The notes under the pieces: generated by a model
What the model saw: only the letters and a program-made list of their open reading frames with translations
The model's database searches: none
What the model was told of the DNA's origin: nothing
Source of the DNA: Ramazzottius varieornatus
Taxonomy: Eukaryota; Tardigrada; Eutardigrada; Parachela; Ramazzottiidae
Direction of reading: 5' to 3'
NCBI GenBank assembly: GCA_001949185.1
Contig: BDGG01000002.1
Coordinates: 93,783 to 157,782 of the forward strand
Length of the DNA stretch: 64,000 nucleotides
Part shown: in pieces, positions 36,101 to 47,836 of the stretch
Layout: every line of letters begins with the position of its first letter
Numbering within the stretch: the first letter of the stretch is position 1
Made by a program: the position numbers and the translations under genes

Positions 36101-36929
36101 AGCTAAGCTGCGCACCATCAGCCAAGCTCTGGCACGTCACTTCTCCAATGACTACAACTTTGCGGTGTAAGTCTCCAAGGTCATCGGTGAAAAGCTGAAC
36201 GAAACTAAAATCAAAAGGCTCCTTCTAAATAAAAAACTGATTTTCTTGGGAAAGAAATATTCAGTGCTCCGTTATTCAGTTCGGTGCAAGTAGACCTTTT
36301 GGATATGGTGCGAGCTGTTTTTGTCCGGACAAAAAGTCGAAATGAAAAAGTTTCTAGTCTCTTTATAGGATTGAGCTTATTCTTTATGGGCGATTTTGAC
36401 AGGCCGGAGGAAGGATGCTTGGTGGCAGTCCAGTTTCGTTCCCACAACTACCGGGGAGTGGTGACAGCTGTGTCGTACGTGACGAAGACGGTAGCTGTGC
36501 GGCTGATGGACTGGGGATTGCAGCTGGACAAGCTGGCCTTTTGGCAGCTTCGTCCCCTGCAGCCCGTCGATATGGAAGAGGTCCCGCTGGCCATCCGCTT
36601 CCGCATCTCCTGGGCTGATGATCAGTGGGCACGCCTGCCGCAAGATCTGGGTAAACGGAATCTGTTGATTGCTAGGGTATGTTATAATCACCTTGGTTTT
36701 TCCCGTTGTAGATGTGGAAGGCAAGAGGGACGCTCGTCTGGATGGCCTCCAGCATTTTCACTTCGAGGAAGGACAAGAGTATGAAGTCAAGGTCGAGCGA
36801 GTGCGCAGAACAGGGGAGGAAGACGAGCTGTATGGAGGAATACTGGCGGAACAAGTGGTGGAGGCGCTGATGAAGCTTCCGGCTGACAAAGGCAAGGAAA
36901 ATGCAGAGGTTGAAACTAGCACAGTTTGA
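30113..36929 (+). CDS. Tudor-domain protein (two Tudor/SN-like modules)
   Basis: Nine exons: 30113-30330, 30665-30799, 30872-30925, 31004-31192, 31262-31400, 35594-35886, 35957-36166, 36403-36650 and 36712-36929. They join in phase to 567 residues. The first Tudor core is split by the long fifth intron: GTVVLAPYKEEGSVEEWFRG, then DVHCDVLYSDFGNST, then TIPFQDLMVLPASLCGIAPI and TVPCRLAGF. The second is GCLVAVQFRSHNYRGVVTAV, then VRLMDWGLQL and LRPL. Tudor domains of this extended kind bind dimethyl-arginine on Piwi proteins and organise germ granules and piRNA factors. The role here is inferred from the family only. The 70 N-terminal residues are basic and disordered. The 4.2-kb intron 31401-35593 carries an antisense LINE. 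AATAAA follows at 37155. Confidence 0.88.
30365..30381. repeat. half-unit of the foldback repeat
   Basis: TCAAGTGGCGCACAATT in intron 1 of the Tudor gene matches the left arm only. The right arm (acgcgccaatgtgc near 30408) is degenerate. Confidence 0.4.
33312..34098. mobile_element. second hAT-like MITE-family element, nested in the LINE
   Basis: The ends match the element at 3602-4058. The left end is AGAAGGCTCGGCGAAGCTAA with its first three bases changed. The right end is TTAGCTTCGCCGAGCCTTCT followed by ATA. Flanks CTTGGGTT and CTTGAGTG agree at six of eight positions, so an aged 8-bp duplication is likely. On either side the LINE reading resumes (RSFLRRRQ on the right, LKLDFWNAFN on the left), showing insertion without large deletion. 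At about 787 bp it is longer than the first copy, and its middle (about 33370-34020) is unrelated sequence with no transposase frame seen. Confidence 0.8.
34404..34453. other. assembly gap of 50 N
   Basis: Runs of C surround it (cccccccccccacccccc before, cccccacccccccctccccc after). On the minus strand these are G runs inside the LINE, exactly at the Gly-rich turn of SFPNGS-GG-DGSKPQHLKDM. The true missing sequence may be very short. Confidence 0.95.
35205..35593. other. LINE 5' flank and end of Tudor intron 5
   Basis: AGAGTTTAGTCGAAGCCTTC at 34972 recurs at 35310, a direct repeat between the LINE coding start and its presumed 5' leader. The last part is ordinary intron ending in the acceptor ttttgtag at 35593. 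Confidence 0.5.
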
Positions 36930-39195
36930 GAACCTTCTTCTTTCGGGCCTTTTCTCAAAAGTTTTCAGTTTTCTGTCAAGAGTTTTTCTGTGATGAAATT
37001 TTTGTGGTCTCAATACCTTCTATCCACTCCTCTTTTGTAAATTTTATCCGCAAGAGTATTTTGCCAAAGAATCTGCCATTTTATGCATTTTATATAGTAA
37101 TTGCCCTCTCTGAGTTGACTTCTGAAGAAGAGTTTCCAAGATGATTAGGCTCGAAATAAAAAGCTTAATCTGGCGCTGTGTGGGTTCTGGATGATACTTC
37201 CGGCTCTCTTTCTGCAGGTGTTTCCGGCAGCAGTGGTATTCTTTCGCAGTGGAAGAAACGGGAAAACGATTAGAGACGTAGTAAGTTGTAGTCTGCTGCT
37301 CGTTGTATGTGGCCATGTGTTGATCACTGTCCAACAGAAGTGTTTCTATCGATAGGTGATTACATCGAGATGGACACTTGTCAACAGACAGACTTCTTGG
37401 CCATAAAGCTCTCTCTATAAAAGAAATTGCAGTTAGTCACACGAGAAAGCTATGCGATATTGCAGCCTTGAATATAATTCAGGGGCGCAATATGACGTGA
37501 TATACTGCAGACTTCTTCTCATTCTCTTGCTGCAAAGTGGCAATTTCAGATGTCAGGCTGACAAGAATGGGACAAGACAAACGTTAACACTCCGACACTT
37601 GATGCTGTCATTGTCGACATCTTTTGTGGCAATCTTGGGGAGCAAATGTATTATTGTTGCGCACTCGTGCCTTGCCTTCTTCGATTCCTTCTCGTTGCTC
37701 TTTGCTTCACAGCTTCTGCGGTACGAGAAGTGGAGAAAAAGATGGATTTGACTTCATGCACCTCTGTACTTCCGTCGCTGGCTAATGGGCGGCTCGTTGT
37801 ATGTAGGTCGGTTAGATGCAGTTCGCGCTACTACTAATAAAATGAAGCGTCATGAGCCTGCGTGCAGTGTCAGATGTGCTTGATATGGTGCTTTGTATGC
37901 AGGTGTCGGAATGGAAGCGCAGTACGTGTTGCCGCCTTCCCCTTCATATGCTGTATACCGGAACTCGTACCGCCCAAAAGATGATAAAGAAGGAAGGTCG
38001 GCATGGGTTCTTTTGATGTTATCATCGATGACCACAGATGACAGTTTTCCTTGTCAGTTGTCATTTTGTAAACTTCAATAAGCACACCTCTAATATGTTT
38101 TAGGATGCGCGTCTTCGGAAAGTGCGGGATTATACTACAAGTCGAACGGAATGGATGTGATTGATTGCTGAGGAAAACACCCACGTGTCTGCATTGATAG
38201 CCTTGCAGAAGTAGGATCCCTCGTCACCGTCTCACCGGTAAGAAACGGGTTTTGTGCCTCATGTTTTGTTTTGGAAGGCGGGAGCACTCCCTCGCATCAT
38301 TAATCTATTGCCGAAGTGCGAACACAAGACAACACGGAAACCTTCAGGGTGGTCTCCCAACCAACTGTCAGAAAAGTGAGAAATAACCATGATACTTTAC
38401 CCAAAAAAACATTGCCCCTGTTTGTACAGCTAGCTACAGTAGGTTTGATGCTTGGTCCTTCGAGACCGACTGCTTCGCAGCTTTCCTTTGCAAGAGCCAG
38501 AACTCTTACCAAGGGTACGTGATAATCAATGAGATACCTGAGAAACTCGCCATCATTTTATTCTCTAATTCAGCATCTGATTACGGAAGGGCAGAAAAGG
38601 ACAGTTTGAAATGTGTCAGATTTTCCGCGATACTTTCATGAATCATGATATGTGTTATGTGACAGACGGAAGGGTTCCCTCATTGTTGGGTCAAAGAATG
38701 AGAGTGTTTGTGCAAGTGACGAAGATGGCGATAAAGAGTGGATATGAATTGCAAAGCTGCGATATTGTTTTGACACGCCAATCAAACGTCCTTTCACTGC
38801 TCTGACTCCGTTTCTGAATTGGAAGCAGCGCTATGCTCTAGTCAAAACAGCCAGTGGAAACAAGCGTACCTGTTCTCTTGGCCATCCCCGTATCCTCACA
38901 CCATCGCTAACTGCTATGAGAAATTTATGCAAGGGTAAAGTTTCCAAAACAACTTGTCACTTTTTGTGGCCATTGGCTAGCCAAAAGTCAAAAGTGTAGC
39001 GACGCCGCGACAGCACTTGACATGATGAAAGGTCCCTCCTTACTTCTTGAATGTCTGACGGTCAGAGGCGGAAGAGAAGATGTTTCTCCGATAGTCCTTT
39101 TTGCGCATACTGGCAATTATTGTCTGACAAACACAGCTCAGTGATACGTTTGCTTTTCTTACAGGTCTTCCTTGGAAGCATCTTCGACCAGGAAG
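36930..39195. other. region with possible unassigned exons
   Basis: AATAAA at 37155-37160 fits the Tudor gene's poly(A) signal. Further on, three plus-strand stretches look like exons. One at about 37903-37995 reads GVGMEAQYVLPPSPSYAVYR after a tgcag acceptor. One at about 38430-38515 reads SYSRFDAWSFETDCFAAFLC then KSQNSYQG before gtacgtg. One at about 38820-38936 reads LEAALCSSQNSQWKQAYLFS then WPSPYPHTIANCYEKFMQG before gtaaag. Two share Cys-x-SQNS. I cannot join them in phase or name the family, so this is at best a degraded or poorly resolved gene. Confidence 0.3.
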
Positions 39196-42100
39196 ATGTG
39201 GAGCGTTTACCTATTTCTTCTCCTACTAAGATCTACGGGGTTTCTGGTCAATGTGGCAGCCCAGTCAGCCGAGGATATCCTGTTGAGCCATAGCCGCAAC
39301 GCGGCAGAGGCGCCATCCATTGTCGTCAACTTGACACTTCAGTCGGAAGATGGTGCCTATGTTGACTCACGCCAGGTAAGCCAGCACTCTTCTGCAGGCT
39401 TCAGTCGACCAGCCATCGGTTAGATTGTTCGGACGGATAACTTGGGAATTGACAATAGGTAGAAAACACTATTATGATAAATATTATCATTTTGAATTTT
39501 AGAACTAAGAAAAAAAGGACTTCCGGGTCCTTCGGAAGAGCTTTGACACTCGGTGGCAGATAATGGCAAATGCTCATCTTTTAAACGGTGGAAAATAAGA
39601 AGTTGAGGTGGATATTTTGTCGTGTTTTCAATCTGTGGTTAATGGTTTGGTCGTAAACATGGACATGCGGCGTTGTTGGTGTTATGCGCAAGTGTTGACA
39701 GCTGAGCCTTGTCCCTCTAGATCACGGTGACCATTAGTCCACCAGTCGACTACCCGTCCACCTCGTCTTCCACTGATCCCAACGCTGTTGCGGAGGCCCG
39801 CCAGCTCTGGACGTGGACGGCGTTCACTAGTTGGTCGAGCTGCAGCGCTACATGTGGTTGGGGCGTGCAGTCCGCTGAAAGATTCTGCGTCTTGGTCAGC
39901 GGCCTGCATGTTGTGCAGGCAGCGCCCACCGTCGATCCCTGTCTGCAGCAAGATGTCTACCACAGTAATTTAATTACGACATCTGCCGGGGGCATCAGTG
40001 GCGCGGGACTGTCCAGTCAGAAGCAATATCGGCGCTGTGAAATGCCAGCCTGTCACTCGCCACCTTCTTCTTACATCCCACGTGCGCCGCCACATCACCA
40101 CAACGCCCTCGACGAGTTCCCCATTGCAGCAGAGGGCGATGCTCGCTTCCAGCTCTGCGCCGACTTCGACGAGAAGGAGTTCTCCCAAGGGACCAAGTAC
40201 AGCTGGATCCCTTTCCAGACAGGTACCTACAACCCAATCGTCCAACAAAAAGAACCTAAACGATTGTAACTTTGTAACAGCTCCGCAAGAAGCTGGATAG
40301 AGTGTTCCCCGCACTAATACCTCAATGCTCCAGCTAATAATATGGAACCTAAGCAGAAAAACTCGGCCAGATAGTTTTTCCAAGTGGCGCACGCTGCCGG
40401 CCAATTGGACGCCAAACATGCGCCACTCTGGAATACAGTCAAATTCGGCTAGATCGTTTTTTCAAGTGGCGCAGTCTTCCAAGCAGATTGCCTGACAATG
40501 TGCGCCACTTGTGAAAACTATTTTCCGAGCTCCCACGAAGTGTTGACTAAATGCCATGTTCTGGTGTGTTGGCAGTTCACGCTCCATGCGCCCTCCTCTG
40601 CCGACCATCGACCGAGCGGTTCTACGTGTCCTTCGCCAACCAAGTGCCCGACGGACTGTCCTGTGAGCGACTGCCCGACGCCAGTGACGTACGGTGGGAC
40701 GGTACGATGGACAGTAGCAGCACGACGTCCATTTCCGGAGTGTGCCTGAATGGAAGCTGCCAGGTAATGCCATATGATGCAGATGATGACTTGACTGCAG
40801 GGGTTACCTAGGGGCAGTGGGCCGTATCGCCGCGCTGCATTACTTCTGTCAACATTGACGTAGTCTTGCGTAAGGAAAATAATCTATCTTTCTGGCTACT
40901 CTGAACCACTGTCATTCTTGGCTATCGATGTGCACTACGTGACAGGTTGATGTTGGTCGTGGGGATCATTTCTCCACATAGCTGACCTGAACTTGGCATG
41001 TCAGCCAACTGAGCCTGCCAAAGATTTATGAATGAAAACCTGGGTTTCCAAACTATCGTCCTACTCCAAGCCGAAATCTATGTAGGTCCCGGAGATGAGC
41101 TGTGATATTCAAAGGGCCAACGTTTTACTTCAGGTAGACTTCCGACCTGAAAGCTCACTGAATGAGGATCAGGGGTTAACTCGACCAAGCCGCACAGAAG
41201 CAGCTTCACTTTGTAACGTCATCGCGGCTGAGGTGTCGGCCTGTAGGAGAGTGGCGCCACCAGTGATTTCGGCTGTGCGTCTCTTCTTTCTCAGGATGAC
41301 GGAATGTCAGATTGGCTTTTGATAATGCTGAACGGAAAAAACCGGATTTCGAAAGCCAGTCATCTTTTCTGTCAGCAGAGAACTGAGTATTGGCTAATTT
41401 GTTGTGATTATTTGCCAAGAGATGATATTATTAGTGAGCGCTTATAAAAGTGAGGAGGCAGTGCGCGCATGTGTGCTTTTTGGTGATGACCAAAACATTG
41501 GGCCGGTGGATGGATGTTGAAGAGAGACAGATCGAGCTAGCTCGCAGTTCGGTGGCGCAAGGAAGGCACATACAACAGTGGCACAAATATTACACAGGCA
41601 AAAGTATGGGTGTATCTCCCATCTGTCATAGATATATCTTGCACCTGCTTGGCTGCCATTAAATGTCCAAGTTAGGCTAACATCAGCGTTATTTTGACAA
41701 GATGATCACACAAATGCGCAAGATGCTTACTTTGAGTTAATTTGTACACTGTGTGGGGCTGTGTGTCCTGAGCAAATGCTTGATAAGGCCGCTGATATCC
41801 AAGTGATGATGTCTTATTAGGAGGAGCCCAGTTGAGGCATCACTCTGCTGTCCACCGACTTCTGGCCTGCCGCGTACCGGCCAGCAACAAGAGCCGAGGC
41901 TCTCTGTCACTGCCACAGCTGCCTTCTGTTAATATTTAGATGTGGCCTGCCCTGCACTTTTTGCAGGACAGTTGAACTTTTACCATTATTGAGATCATCT
42001 GCTGACATCGCGCCTTTGTGCGGCTGCTTTTTCCTGTCAGGGTCTTGGAAGAACTTCCTTGGAGCGGTGTAGATCGAGTTGGGCCCATAAAGGCCCTGCT

Positions 42101-44571
42101 TGTGCAATAGGTTGCCACCATTGCCATCCGCCCTTGATCCTTGCAAAGAACCGTCCGCTGTCTTGTCGGGCCTGGGCAATACCACCATGGAATATTCGGC
42201 TGCTCTTTTGTTGGCTTTTCTGGTAAAACGCTGGAAGAAATTTCAACTTACAAAAAATTTATGCAGAACCCTTTTCTTTGCGTAATTTCGGAATTTGAAA
42301 TGATAACGAATGATGTTGGTCTTCTGAGTAACGTGGGGACCGCCACTTGTCGTACGATGATCTTTTGTAGCTGATTTTTCGCGCGCTTCGGACTACGCAG
42401 CTGACGGGACTGACTAGTCTGTTTCTTAGTCTGCATTAATAATGACATGATTTTTGCAGGCTATCGGATGTGATGGGATCATCGGGTCGGTAAAGCGCGT
42501 GGATGCTTGTGGCATCTGTCAAGGTGACGGGTCGAACTGCCAGAAGATCAAGATGGAGTTCACCGAGGAGAACCTTCCTCGCGGCCACAACAAAATCGGC
42601 ACCATTCCGCGGGGAGCATGTAACATCACGCTAACCGAACAGCGACCCAGCGGCAACGTCTTCGGTAAGGTCACCTCAGCTCCTGCCGCCTTCCCGCGTT
42701 CCTCAACTTTGTCAATATAACTCTGTGTTTCCGGGGACTTGTTATTTTATTCATAAGTGAAGTTTAGTTGAGGGATTTTAATTCAGTCGATAAATGGACG
42801 TTTCGTCTTAGCGTTGAGGACAACACAAGGCTTCTTCCTGAACGGCGAATGGACGGCTAGCCCGACGGGTCAGTACGGCGCTGCCGGCACCGTCTTCAAC
42901 TACCAGCACGTCACCAACGGCAATTCCTTGCGTCGTCACGGCGAACGTGTCACGGCAAAGGGTCCGCTGACATCGGACATTGATATCGTTGTAAGTGACA
43001 CAGTTCCAACGAAGAAACCGGAAAGTAGGGCAATTACGTAACAGCCTGGCCATTGTATCACTCTGACACGTCAATAAGTTCCGCCGGAAACTTGGTTGAA
43101 ATGAATCTTTCTGTAGCTGGTGACCAAGACGAGGAACGTTGGTGTGACGCTGGAATACACCATCTCCAACGACCGCAGCAACATCCCCAGTCGACGCCAC
43201 CGCGCTGACAACTACATTGACGTACCCAACGCGGCAGCCGAAGTCCACCGTGGCGACATCCCATCCATCGCCGAAGACTTTGTGGAGACGCCGTTGCGGG
43301 TGGAGGCGCTGCCCACCACCACCCAACGCCCACCAGAGCGCTTCCGCTGGACGGTGGCCGGCTACAGTGCCTGCAGTCGCACTTGCGGCAAGGGCGTCAA
43401 GCACTCCACCATCGCTTGTATGCTGGACGGTGCCGAACGCAGGATCGTCGATGACCGCTATTGCGCCAACGTTGTCCGACCTGCCACCTTCCAGGAACAG
43501 TGCAACCTCCCTTCTTGTCCTGGAGAGTAAGTGGAAAACAACTATCCTAGGGAAAAGTCCAGTTTTGGCCAGTGCCTTTCATTGAAAATACCGTGTGGCG
43601 TACCAACACCCAGTCACATTCCATGGTGTGCGCCAGTTGAACGGGGCCAAAGAAAGGTGGCTTTTTTTCAAACTTCGCACACTGTGGTAGGAGTGATAAT
43701 TTTTGGCGCTTGTTTGTTGATGGAAGAGTAGCGTTTATCAGTAGAGTTATTTGTGGAGGGTAATTTGTCAGCGTCAATGAGAGGCTGATGTGTGTGTCAA
43801 ACTTGTTGAATAGGTGGGCTTATGGCGAGTGGAGCCAGTGTAGTGTCACTTGTGGTGCGGGAACGGAGACGCGGCAAGTTCGTTGTCGCCAAGCGCAGAG
43901 CGATGGAGTGATGGCTGATGTCAGCGATGATGTCTGTGGCAGCAAGCCCAGCCAGGGAATTATTCGTCCTTGTCAACGTCCAGCCTGCAGCTCGTACAGC
44001 TGGCGAAGTGGCCAGTGGAGCCCGGTAAGGGGGTTTATTCCTGGAGGCACTTGATGCGCAATCTTCGTTTGATCAAGAGGTGTTACGAGGTTGAATGTGG
44101 GCTAATTCGATAGACGCGCTCTGTCATTACAGTGTGATGCCAGCTGCGGCAGGGGATCGCAGCAACGAATGGTCAAGTGTTACGATAACACTTATGGCAT
44201 GGAAGTCAGCGACGAGCAGTGCCGCGGAAGCAAGCCGGCAGAAAGCCAGGCTTGCGAGGGTGGCTCGTGCCGAGGCATCTGGCTGATGTCCGACTGGGCG
44301 CCAAAGGTACGCTCATCGAGGATCCTTGCCACTTTGAGGCCGATAATAGTAGGGGCAATCGTGGACTTGTTTTCATAGTGTTCGAACGGATGCGGCCAGG
44401 GAGAAACGACCCGTCATGTGGTCTGTTACAAGGACGGACGGCAACAGGACGCCCGCAAGTGTGACGCCACGCAGCGCCCTCAAACTCGGCAGACTTGTCA
44501 TAGCCAGAAGGACTGCGGAGGCCGCTGGTACGAAGGACCCTGGTCTGATGTAAGTACTACAGTCATACGCA

Positions 44572-44603
<32 letters not shown>

Positions 44604-46783
44604 AACTGAAGACCCCACACGTGTACTACTACTCGAATACTGCAATTTTGCCAAATCTGTCCGATTTGCTACGAATTTATAGGCTATACTTAACTCAGTC
44701 AGATGCACACGTCCAGTTACTATACGAGCCCTGTGTTTCCAATTAATCTGATGGGCAGTTGGAGCTTCTCTTAGTTTTCAAAATGGTTATTCAGTCTCCC
44801 GGAATAAAGAAGTGCTGATGACAGCGGGCCATCTTGATTTTTGACAGTGTTCTGCGGATTGTGGTGTGGGTTCCCAAACGCGCGACGTCATCTGTCTGCG
44901 CGCGCGTGATTACGAGCGGGCTTACAACCCACAATGCGAAGTGCTGGACGAGTCCGAGTGCAAGTACCATCCCAAGCCCGAGAGCCGCCGACAATGCCAG
45001 GGTCCGGCCTGCCACGCTGGCTCCTGGTACATGTCCGACTGGTCGCCCTGCAGCCATAGCTGCGGCGTCGGTGCCCGCTCGCGGCAAGTGACCTGCTTGG
45101 ATCACAACAAGAACCCCTCCAACGACTGCCCCGACAACAGCAAGCCCACCTCCATGGAGTCCTGCGGCAACGACATCTGCACCCAGGATGACTACTACCC
45201 TCGTCGGGCCCAGAGCTCCCAGCCCTCCTCCTTCATCCCCCGTCCACCGGTCGACTTGAATAACAAGGCCGGTACATTGTACGATGCCGCACCGCAGCAG
45301 GACTATAGAGGACCCATCGACCTCAACAACAAGGCTGGCACGCTGTATGATGCCGCACCGCAACAAGATTACCGTCCTCCCATCGACCTCAACAATAAAG
45401 CAGGTAAGATACCCTTCGACATGTCGCATTCCCCAGCTCGGCAAAGAAGCTTGCACGGATGCTTAACCCAGGTGGCGCACTTTTACCATCTTACTGGCCG
45501 GAAGTGTGCGCCAGTTGACAAAACGATCCTATAAAAGTTTAGCTGTTTTTCCCAAGTGGTGCACCGTCTCAGTGTTATGGGCTGAGAGGCTGCGCCACTT
45601 GGAAAAGTCGATCTCGTCCAGTTTGTTCCTTGGCTCCCAATTCGATAAGGGTTTTTTCCACATTTCCATGCCTGTCCAGGTACACTGTATGACGCGGCAC
45701 CGCAAGCCGATTATCGTCCACCGATCGATTTGAACAACAAAGCTGGGACGCTGTACGACGCGGCGCCGCAACAGGACTACCGTGGTCCCATTGACTTGAA
45801 CAACAAGGCCGGTACGCTGTACGATGCAGCTCCGCAACAGGACTACAGACCACCGATCGATCTGAATAATAAGGCGGGAACTTTGTACGATGCCGCTCCA
45901 CAAGCTGACTATCGTCCACCCATCGATCTGAACAATAAAGCCGGCACTCTGTATGACGCTGCGCCTCAACAGGACTACCGACCACCTATCGACCTCAACA
46001 ACAAAGCTGGTAATTTCCTTGAACAGGCGGGCCTAAGAACTTTTTTTCTGGAGGAAAATGATCATTTTTGGTTATGTTAAAGGTACGTTGTACGATGCTG
46101 CCCCCCAGCAAGACTATAGGCCGCCCATCGACCTCAACAATAAGGCCGGAACGCTGTATGATGCCGCTCCTCAAGCCGACTATCGTCCACCCGTCGACTT
46201 GAACAACAAGGCTGGCACCCTTTACGACGCAGCTCCACAGGCCGACTACAGACCTCCCATTGACCTCAACAACAAGGCCGGCACCTTATACGATGCCGCA
46301 GCCCAGCAGGATTATCGTCCTGCGGTGGACCTCAACAACAAGGCAGCTACGCTGTACGACGCCGCGCCCCAAGAGGACTACCGTCCCCCCATCGACTTGA
46401 ACAACAAGGCTGGCACTCTGTACGATACCCAAGCGCCAGCCAGGCGGACTCACGATACCGGGCGACGTGGGGCAGAAGGCCACAACGGTCCCATGCCGCC
46501 GGCTGGATCGAAGCGTCGTGCGGTGGCCTCACCTAGCGGTATGGTCGACATCGACGTCACGCCGCGCAGGTCGCGAAAGAGGACGGAAGCAGCCCAGGAC
46601 AACACCGTCACGGACCATGCCGAGAGCGGGAGCAGCAAGAGGGATAGTAAGCTTGCCAAGAACGGCACCGGCCATGGGAAAACATGCACGGACCGCATGG
46701 AGCGCTGCAAGACCGTCAAGGAACTGGCCTTTTGCCGATACGACTACTACAAGAAAATGTGCTGTAAGTCCTGCTCAGCGTAG
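39196..46783 (+). CDS. ADAMTS-like / papilin-type extracellular matrix protein with 22-residue repeats
   Basis: Twelve exons join in phase to 1268 residues: 39196-39375, 39721-40222, 40576-40763, 42460-42664, 42812-42990, 43117-43526, 43814-44024, 44133-44306, 44379-44549, 44848-45403, 45680-46009 and 46083-46783. The order is a signal peptide (MWSVYLFLLLLRSTGFLVNV), TSP1 module 1 (WTSWSSCS-like, CSATCGWG), an ADAMTS Cys-rich domain, and a spacer starting AIGCDGIIGSVKRVDACGIC. Six further TSP1 modules follow (CSRTCGKG, CSVTCGAG, CDASCGRG, CSNGCGQG, CSADCGVG, CSHSCGVG). Then come 13 copies of DLNNKAGTLYDAA-PQQDYRPPI, a basic linker (KRRAVASP, RRSRKR) and a six-Cys PLAC domain ending CRYDYYKKMCCKSCSA. 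There is no metalloprotease, so this is the ADAMTSL/papilin class, which organises matrix and modulates ADAMTS enzymes. Three exon junctions sit just before the C-S of a TSP1 module. Confidence 0.9.
40380..40512. repeat. foldback repeat, tandem pair (ADAMTSL intron 2)
   Basis: Units at 40380-40431 and 40462-40512, each with CAAGTGGCGCA against GCGCCACT(TG). They are preceded by AACTCGGCCAGATAGTTTTT and AATTCGGCTAGATCGTTTTT, the conserved leader of the unit. The period is 82 bp. Confidence 0.85.
41830..42210. other. large ADAMTSL intron 3, nothing recognised
   Basis: The 1.7-kb intron 40764-42459 contains no recognisable exon. Open minus-strand frames near 41907-42246 overlap one another and resemble no family I know. 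Confidence 0.35.
43592..43640. repeat. foldback repeat, degenerate unit (ADAMTSL intron 6)
   Basis: GTGTGGCGTACC and GTGTGCGCCAGTTGAA form the two arms of a diverged unit. Confidence 0.55.
44570..44602. repeat. (CA)n microsatellite
   Basis: About fifteen CA dinucleotides with one interruption, in an intron of the ADAMTSL gene. Confidence 0.95.
45244..46437 (+). repeat. 66-bp coding tandem repeat (13 copies of DLNNKAG..)
   Basis: Thirteen units of 22 residues, the last partial, run through three exons of the ADAMTSL gene: two and a part in exon 10, five in exon 11, five and a part in exon 12. The consensus is DLNNKAGTLYDAA followed by PQQDYRPPI, with the alternatives PQADYRPPI, PQQDYRGPI and PQEDYRPPI. 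The nucleotide copies differ mostly at third positions, so they are not a recent burst. Both introns cut the unit at the same Gly codon (KAG, phase 1). Confidence 0.95.
45468..45602. repeat. foldback repeat, tandem pair (intron inside the 66-bp repeat array)
   Basis: Units at 45468-45517 (CCAGGTGGCGCA / GTGCGCCAGTTG) and 45552-45602 (CCAAGTGGTGCA / TGCGCCACTTGG), 84 bp apart. Confidence 0.85.
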
Positions 46784-47002
46784 ACGGCGCCACCAGTCGC
46801 GAGGTCAGCTTTCCACGCGCTAGACACTTCAAGCCTCCGACTCTTCCTCTATTCCTTTCGCGCGCTTCCTTTTTGTAGTCATTGCTTACTGCTTCGCACC
46901 ATTTGCAACAAACGACTGCTAGCGAGATGCGTCTTGACGTCCTGACAATAGTCTCCATGACACATCTACTGTTAATCTAGCTCTCTAGTTTTTCAGAAAT
47001 GA

Positions 47003-47008
47003 AATAAA
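47003..47008 (+). terminator. polyadenylation signal of the ADAMTSL gene
   Basis: AATAAA 219 bp after the TAG. Confidence 0.5.
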
Positions 47009-47836
47009 TACTAGTCAACAGCTAGTCGGTCCATAACAAAGAAAATTAAGGAGGATACTGTCGGCATTCCCTGAACTTGTCCCTTTTCTTGCGGCAGGTG
47101 AGGATAGAGAATTCTTGTAACTAATGCTTTTCGGCACCTGCAGTCAGGTACTTGACAGTAATGGAGATGTGTGAAAAGAATAGCAAGCAGGTAGCAAGTA
47201 CAAGAGCGACGATTGACAGCCGCCCGCAGCGCTGCTTTGCTTTGCTTTTCGTTTGCACTGTCTTTCTCTTTGGCGATCTGTCGAATGAGCATCGACCCTT
47301 GACGGAACGCTTTATCATTCGAATCATAGTAAAAAAGAACGGCGCAACGCCACGCTGCGACTGGTCGCATAGGCTCCCATACTGACAGCCTAATGCTGCC
47401 TCTTCGGTTTCACTATGTTCGAATCAAACATTCTGCAGCGTATTCTGCCTTCTGCTTTGTTGCTGAAGGCCCCTCTTTGTGGGGCCTGTTCCGCCATACC
47501 TAAGGATGAATGGGCAATCAGATGACAGTTGGGAAGAGGGTTTGGCTGTCTAATGCCTTTTCTGCGCTAATCAGTTTGTGCCTTTTCAAGCATCTTTAAT
47601 TCCATCAGTAGAATTGATCTTCAAGACGGCCTGACGGAATATGGACATTATGGCAACTTTCTTCCTCACTTCCCTTCCGCCAATGCTGGTAAAGCTTTGG
47701 TCATAGCCTGAAATAGTCAATCTCTATTGCTAGCTCCAGTCGGGGCATCTCCAAACAGTCACAAGATAGAATCATACCACAGTATATTACTCATTCTATC
47801 CCCGTTTTGTGGGAAATTCGTATGTTGTTTGAGGGG
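47009..47836. other. intergenic, nothing recognised
   Basis: Upstream region of the ZC4H2 gene. A small inverted pair (gaaggccc / gggcctgtt) near 47467-47490 could be a hairpin, but nothing else supports a function. Confidence 0.35.

Noticed and set aside
44791-45969. Long minus-strand frames with repeated VEVDGRT/VVLLRCGIIQ units opposite the ADAMTSL repeats
   Set aside because: They are antisense of the 66-bp coding repeat; a repeated frame on one strand necessarily gives a repeated frame on the other.
45244-46437. Tandem repeat taken as a CRISPR-like or satellite array
   Set aside because: The units keep the reading frame, vary at third codon positions and have no unique spacers.
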